Assembly (NCBI RefSeq): GCF_000306115.2
Contig: NZ_AKWX02000007.1
Span: 186,001-250,000, forward strand
Length of the DNA: 64,000 bases
DNA from: Leptospira wolffii serovar Khorat str. Khorat-H2
GTDB taxonomy: Bacteria; Spirochaetota; Leptospiria; Leptospirales; Leptospiraceae
Reading direction: 5' to 3'
The position numbers and the translations under genes were made by a program. The notes under the pieces were generated by a model. That model ran no database searches. It was not told the DNA's origin and worked only from the letters and a program-made list of their open reading frames with translations. Positions 59,895 through 64,000 of the stretch are shown one piece after another. Position 1 is the stretch's first letter. Every line of letters starts with the position of its first letter.

Positions 59895-59914
59895 CGCCGG
59901 AGAAATTTCCGGCG
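59895..59914. repeat. hairpin between the S41 protease and nadB genes
   Basis: CGCCGGA (59895-59901) and TCCGGCG (59908-59914) pair perfectly around six bases, on the minus-strand path from the protease stop to the nadB start. No T run follows on the minus strand, so processing or pausing is as likely as termination. Confidence 0.4.
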
Positions 59915-59929
59915 ACGAGTCGTTTGGTC

Positions 59930-61750
59930 CTACTTACGTTTTGCGTTCGTGTTTAGAAGAGCATCCACGTAATCGATGGAGCGTATCAACTGGAAGTCGG
60001 GTTTGATCGGGTCGTTCTTATGTTCTTGGATGAACTTTTCCCCTTTTCCGTTTGCCTTAACCCAGGCATCCAATTTCTTCACATCGAAATGTCCCTTCTC
60101 CTCTGCGGCCGAAGGCAATTCGGGAAGGTGGTTCCACATATTCTCCTCGCGATAATGGAACGGAAAACTACCGTCTTCTTCTCCCGAGATTTCCACATCC
60201 GGTTTTACGCCGACTACTTGGATGGTATTTCCGGAAGGGGAGTAATATCTGGATTGCGTTAGTTTTATGTAATATGCGTTGTTTCCTCTCAGCTCTTGCA
60301 GCTTTTGAACGGTGGCCTTTCCGAAGGATCTTTCTCCCAGGATCAAACCTCTACCGTGGTGTTTAAGGGCCGAAGCCACGATCTCGGAAGCCGAAGCTGA
60401 TTTTGCGTTGATGAGGACCGCTACAGGTAGATCGGTCAGATCCTTTTTGCCTGCGTTGGAATCTTCGGGGCTACGATTGGGGCTTTTTACGGAAACGATG
60501 AGACCGTTCGTAACGAACATATCCGCTAGATCAATCGCCAGATCCAGATAACCGCCTGGGTTGTTTCTTAGATCCAGGACGAGGGCCTTCAGCTTGGTTC
60601 CTTTGGCAGCCGAGAGTTTTTCCAGCTCTTTGAACTGCTGTACGAATTCCTTATCTACGGAGGGATCCGATTTCACAAAACCGGTCAACTTGATGTATCC
60701 GATATAAGGATGATTGTCTATGAGTTTGCTTGTGATATTTTTGATCTCGATGGTGTCTCGGATGACTTCGATATTCAGGGTACCCGAGACGCCTTTTCTT
60801 TTGAGAGTGAGAACGACTTTGGAGCCTTTTTTGCCTTTGATCCTTTCCACGACTTTATCTAGGATCATTCCTTTTACGGATTTTCCGTCCACGGCAAGGA
60901 TCACGTCTCCGGATCTGACTCCTGCAGTTACCGCAGGACGTCCTTCCAAAGGATTTTCTACGATGACTTCTTTGTTCCCGCCTCCGCTCAAAATGGCTCC
61001 GATTCCTTCGAAGCTTCCGTCTTCTATCTTAGCCATGGATTCTTCCCAAGCGGCTTTCAGGAATACTTGGCTATGAGGATCCAAGGAGGAAAGATAACCG
61101 TTTGCAGCGGCGAGATAAACGTCTTTGATGGAGAAAGGTTCTTTGTCCTTGGTGTCTTCCTCTCCGAACGGATCTTTGAGTGGAGGAGTGCTGTAATTAG
61201 GAAGACTCTTTTCTATATAAGCGAGTACCCGATCGAAATCCTTTTTGGAAAAATTCGTTTGTTCCCATTTTGCGGACAGGACCTTTTTCCTGATTTTTTC
61301 CCTTTCCACCAATTTCAAGACTTCGTCGCTGGAAAGCTTAGGTTTATTGGATTCTTCTTTCAACTTGCGATCGCGGATTTTTTCCACTTCTTTGTAGTCG
61401 GGATCGAATAATACGAATTTGTCATCGGGAGAGAGCTTGAAGGTCTTTCCTGGAAAGATATCGTCCGCTTCTTCGTATTTGGCGCGATCGTTGAAATAGC
61501 TTTCCGGGTAGAGATAGAGAGCGTGGGGCAAAGAGAATAGAGCGAAGACGGCTGCGTCCTTATAGGCTCTGTTCTTATCTATATTTTTATCGATGTAGTT
61601 TCCCTCAACGGTCTTGACTACACTGTCAAAATCTTTAAGAGTGAAATCTGCAGTAGTCTTGGAGTTCCCCGAAGAAGGCTGACAGAAAAAGATGCTCGTA
61701 GATAAAATGACCGAAATACAGGAGAGGGAAAGAGATCTCAGGCTTTTCAA
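59930..61750 (-). CDS. S41-family C-terminal processing protease, lipoprotein
   Basis: A 606-residue periplasmic protease of the CtpA/Prc kind that trims or degrades proteins from their C-terminus. The signal ends in ILSTSIFFC, a lipobox, so the enzyme is membrane-anchored. Residues 30-235 are an unusually long helical head; a PDZ domain follows ([20 protein letters not shown]), then the catalytic core with [23 protein letters not shown] (nucleophile probably Ser453) and RSFGKATVQ (general base Lys478). The start is a TTG preceded by AGAGGA. Confidence 0.92.
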   Translation of the reverse strand: MKSLRSLSLSCISVILSTSIFFCQPSSGNSKTTADFTLKDFDSVVKTVEGNYIDKNIDKNRAYKDAAVFALFSLPHALYLYPESYFNDRAKYEEADDIFPGKTFKLSPDDKFVLFDPDYKEVEKIRDRKLKEESNKPKLSSDEVLKLVEREKIRKKVLSAKWEQTNFSKKDFDRVLAYIEKSLPNYSTPPLKDPFGEEDTKDKEPFSIKDVYLAAANGYLSSLDPHSQVFLKAAWEESMAKIEDGSFEGIGAILSGGGNKEVIVENPLEGRPAVTAGVRSGDVILAVDGKSVKGMILDKVVERIKGKKGSKVVLTLKRKGVSGTLNIEVIRDTIEIKNITSKLIDNHPYIGYIKLTGFVKSDPSVDKEFVQQFKELEKLSAAKGTKLKALVLDLRNNPGGYLDLAIDLADMFVTNGLIVSVKSPNRSPEDSNAGKKDLTDLPVAVLINAKSASASEIVASALKHHGRGLILGERSFGKATVQKLQELRGNNAYYIKLTQSRYYSPSGNTIQVVGVKPDVEISGEEDGSFPFHYREENMWNHLPELPSAAEEKGHFDVKKLDAWVKANGKGEKFIQEHKNDPIKPDFQLIRSIDYVDALLNTNAKRK

Positions 61751-61838
61751 ATCGGGTCCTCTTTACACAAGGTTGATTTTCGATCATTTTCCACTTCGAA
61801 CAGGCATTGTCAATCTATTCCCCCGAAAACTGGTCCGG

Positions 61839-62792
61839 ATGAGCCTTTCTGAGCTTCTTACTTTCGTAGGAACTCCTACGTTTTTTTTTCTAAGCTTTTG
61901 CCTGATTTTAGGTTCCTCGGGAACTTTTTCCTGCACCTCCGTATCGGTTCCCGGAGGAGGTAGATTCGGTGCGGAGCTGATCCAGGAGCAGGCCATTCTG
62001 GATTTTTACGGGACAGAAGAGGAAAGAAATTCCGCTTTGAAATTACTCAAATCCGCCTGCAAATCCCTGAGAAAAGACAGGGGTCTCGCTTGTTATAATC
62101 TATCCGTTTTATACAATTCTTTGGGCGATATTCCTTCCGCTTGGGAATACGCCAATGCCGCTCGCAACGGAGATCCCAAGGATCCTCTTTACCAAGAACT
62201 CGTTTTTTCCGTTTCCGTCCAATTGCAGGCGGTCGATTCCAAATCGGAAGAATCGGAGGACCAACTTTTTAGACAGGCGATCGAAGCCTGTAAGTCCGGA
62301 AAGAAGGAAGAGGCGAATTCTTATCTAATTCGTCTTGTGGATTCGGGTCTCTTGTCCAAGGAAGCGCTGACGAAAGGAATCTTTTCGGAATGCGGAGCGG
62401 ACCCGAGCCTAATCGCCAAGGCCAAACCGAATTCTGTCAAACCCGGATTGGAATATTATAAAACTCTGGAAAAGAATCATCCTTACCGCAAGGTATGGGA
62501 TCTTTCTGGAGAATTCGGTAGGAATTCCAAAGAGACTTCCAAAAATAAGGCCACTCAATCCTGGAAGGAACTTCGAAAGGCCGTATCTTCTAGGGATTCC
62601 ATCTCGGCTCGCAGGTTTTTAGGCGGTTTCAAGGAAGGTTTGGAGGAACTTTCCAAGGAGAGTCCTCAATCTGCGCATCTCGCCTCCAATTTAAGGAAAG
62701 CGGCGTTTTTACTCCTGTCGGAAGACTCCAACTATTCCGGTTTTAAGGATTTGGCGAAAGAGCTTTCAGATACTCCTTCACAGACGAAGTGA
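61839..62792 (+). CDS. putative lipoprotein with helical repeats
   Basis: From the ATG at 61839 the product has 317 residues. It opens with a signal of about 35 residues ending in GSSGTFSC, a likely lipobox; the frame is open to 61692, but the added 49 residues do not resemble a signal. The mature part has Sel1/TPR-like helices ([40 protein letters not shown]). I know no function. A terminator-like palindrome lies in the first codons of the signal. The 3' end overlaps pdxJ by 50 bases. Confidence 0.6.
   Translation: MSLSELLTFVGTPTFFFLSFCLILGSSGTFSCTSVSVPGGGRFGAELIQEQAILDFYGTEEERNSALKLLKSACKSLRKDRGLACYNLSVLYNSLGDIPSAWEYANAARNGDPKDPLYQELVFSVSVQLQAVDSKSEESEDQLFRQAIEACKSGKKEEANSYLIRLVDSGLLSKEALTKGIFSECGADPSLIAKAKPNSVKPGLEYYKTLEKNHPYRKVWDLSGEFGRNSKETSKNKATQSWKELRKAVSSRDSISARRFLGGFKEGLEELSKESPQSAHLASNLRKAAFLLLSEDSNYSGFKDLAKELSDTPSQTK
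61865..61889 (+). terminator. terminator-like palindrome inside a lipoprotein signal sequence
   Basis: CGTAGG and CCTACG at 61865-61880 pair around AACT, and nine T residues follow. The stem is only six pairs, but the T tract is long. It lies 26 bases into the coding region. It may act as an attenuator or be a dispersed palindrome that landed in a gene. Confidence 0.45.
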
Positions 62793-63498
62793 TTCCCACT
62801 TCCAAAGCATAAGACATGAGTCTATGACCTATGGACACTTCTTCCAAACCGGGAAGAGCGGAGAATAGGGGAAGATTGAACTGGTCTAGATCGTGTCCTG
62901 CATTGATTCCTATCTTTTCTTTTTGTAGGAACTCCGCCGCCTTACGAAAAGAATCGAAACTTCTCTTGCCTTCTTCCGGAGAACTGTCGTAGGCCTGGGC
63001 GTAGGGACCCGTATAAAATTCCACTCGATCCGCACCCGTTTCTTTTACGAGTCCTAGATTCTTGAGATCCGTTTCCATGAAGATGGAGACACGTATACCC
63101 GCATTTTTGATTTTCTGAATGTATTTGGAGAGTTCCTCGCCGTCTCTGGATAGATCGAAACCGTGATCGGAAGTGATTTCTCCCGGAGTGACTGGAACAA
63201 GAGTCGCCTGGTCCGGATTCGCCCGTAAAACCAGGTCCAGGAATCGGGGGGAAGGTTCCCCTTCTATATTGTATTCTATTTTTTTTTCCTTTCTCCGATT
63301 ATAAGATTCTAAAAAAGATTTTAAGTCGAAAACATCTTCGGTGCGGATATGTCTTTGGTCTTCCCTCGGATGAACCGTGATTCCGTGCGCACCTGCCTCT
63401 AAAATCAATTCCGAAATCGCCAAAAGATCCGGATGATTTCCTCCCCGGGAATTTCGTAGAGTTGCTACCTTATTGACGTTTACGCTCAAACGGACCAT
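62743..63498 (-). CDS. pdxJ: pyridoxine 5'-phosphate synthase
   Basis: PdxJ joins deoxyxylulose phosphate and 3-amino-2-oxopropyl phosphate to pyridoxine phosphate, the DXP-dependent route to vitamin B6. The 251-residue TIM-barrel protein has [52 protein letters not shown] (usual TLVPE replaced) and the closing [17 protein letters not shown]. Its substrate is the product of Dxs, encoded at 19137. The 3' end overlaps the convergent lipoprotein gene by 50 bases. Confidence 0.93.
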   Translation of the reverse strand: MVRLSVNVNKVATLRNSRGGNHPDLLAISELILEAGAHGITVHPREDQRHIRTEDVFDLKSFLESYNRRKEKKIEYNIEGEPSPRFLDLVLRANPDQATLVPVTPGEITSDHGFDLSRDGEELSKYIQKIKNAGIRVSIFMETDLKNLGLVKETGADRVEFYTGPYAQAYDSSPEEGKRSFDSFRKAAEFLQKEKIGINAGHDLDQFNLPLFSALPGLEEVSIGHRLMSYALEVGITSSVKEYLKALSPNP

Positions 63499-63610
63499 GG
63501 AACCTCATATTTGTTTCCATATTGGGATGGATCGCCCTTTCGGAAACTAGATTTCCGGAACGTTTTTCTGCTTGAATCGGAATATGTGTCTCTCAGCATG
63601 GTCAATTCCG

Positions 63611-64000
63611 ATGGCAACAGCTAAGAAAACGGCTAAGAAAAAAACAGCACCGAAGTCTAGCGCTTCGGCCAAAAAGCCCGCTCCTAAGAAAAAAGCGCCG
63701 GCCAAAAAGAAGGAGAGCGCATCCTCGCCTAAATCCGCGACGACCAAAAAGTCTTCGTCCGGGTCCAAAGCGTCTTCTTTAAATCCCTTAGGTAAGAAAT
63801 TCACCTGCCATACTTGCGGAACGAAATTCTACGATTTAAATAAAGAAGAAAAGATCTGCCCGAAATGCGGAGCGGATCAGAACAAACGCCCTGCTACCAA
63901 ATCCAGGGTTCGTCCTAGGGTGGAAGAAGAAGAGTTTCCGGAAGATACGATGGAAGAAGATGCTGATGTTGGCTTCGAAGATGAAGAAGGCGGCATCGTT
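63611..64000 (+). CDS. FYDLN-acid family protein with Lys/Ala-rich head (partial)
   Basis: The frame runs from ATG 63611 off the end of the window, giving 130 residues so far. Residues 1-57 are a Lys/Ala/Ser/Pro-rich repeat of AKK and PKK units, like the tails of histone H1 and other DNA-binding proteins. A small domain follows with [28 protein letters not shown], cut here into [12 protein letters not shown] and CPKCG: a zinc ribbon of the FYDLN-acid family. After that comes a Glu/Asp-rich tail ([18 protein letters not shown]), as in the family name. It should bind nucleic acid or a highly charged partner; the function is not known. Confidence 0.85.
   Translation, partial: MATAKKTAKKKTAPKSSASAKKPAPKKKAPAKKKESASSPKSATTKKSSSGSKASSLNPLGKKFTCHTCGTKFYDLNKEEKICPKCGADQNKRPATKSRVRPRVEEEEFPEDTMEEDADVGFEDEEGGIV

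Noticed and set aside
63547..63804. Minus-strand 85-codon frame rich in Ala, Phe, Leu and Gly
   Set aside because: It is the mirror of the Lys/Ala-rich head of the FYDLN gene on the plus strand.

Overview
The window looks like chromosomal DNA of a spirochete of the genus Leptospira. The reasons are spirochete-type lipoboxes (for example GLTTC, LVLNC, IFFC), a DUF1574-type protein, an Lcl-like DUF1566 lipoprotein, CHASE2-type adenylate cyclase signalling, frequent TTG and GTG starts, and tightly packed house-keeping genes in orders I associate with leptospires. The bases look balanced rather than AT-rich, which would suit a saprophytic or intermediate-clade species better than L. interrogans; I have not computed GC. 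I see no rRNA, tRNA, CRISPR array, insertion sequence or prophage.

Layout. 1-324: end of an MFS transporter. 325-756: the only gene-free stretch over 300 bases. 757-21570: one almost gapless plus-strand run holding lysine/diaminopimelate synthesis (dapA, dapB), a c-di-AMP module (cdaA, ybbR), acpS, a tiny TPR protein, a bactofilin, a small membrane protein, translation and UMP kinase (rpsB, tsf, pyrH, frr), isoprenoid/phospholipid/envelope genes (uppS, cdsA, dxr, rseP), proS, trpBA, a CHASE2 adenylate cyclase, dxs and a TPR protein, closed by a clear intrinsic terminator at 21599-21630.

21827-34454: accessory genes on both strands: a DUF1353 protein, an acetyltransferase, an esterase/alcohol dehydrogenase pair, a DUF1285-like protein with a lipoprotein, a QorB-like oxidoreductase with an operator-like palindrome, and an envelope cluster (GT2-GtrA, a GT-C type membrane transferase, a PQQ-type dehydrogenase fused to cytochrome c, a DUF1574 protein). 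34622-41707: a large cyclic-nucleotide-binding protein, a NamZ/DUF1343 muramidase homologue without signal peptide, small proteins, a double CDGSH protein, an acetyltransferase and a metzincin-like lipoprotein.

41708-50564: glyS; a plus-strand operon of a TonB-C-terminal membrane protein, a PrsW-type protease, prmA and a PfkB kinase; then a minus-strand operon of truA, an outer-membrane protein and a lipoprotein. 50654-64000: a DUF2225 protein, a charged exported protein, an acyltransferase with biotin carboxylase and biotin carrier, an Omp85-like barrel followed by the DUF1566 lipoprotein, nadB, an S41 protease, a lipoprotein, pdxJ and the start of a FYDLN-acid protein with a histone-H1-like Lys/Ala-rich head.

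Two nucleotide-signalling threads recur: c-di-AMP synthesis (cdaA/ybbR) and cAMP (the CHASE2 cyclase, the 842-residue cNMP-binding protein, and a free-standing copy of the short TPR tail usually found at the end of class III cyclases, encoded three genes after cdaA). The other theme is the envelope: two intramembrane or processing proteases (RseP, PrsW-type), a TonB-like protein, an Omp85-like barrel and several lipoproteins.
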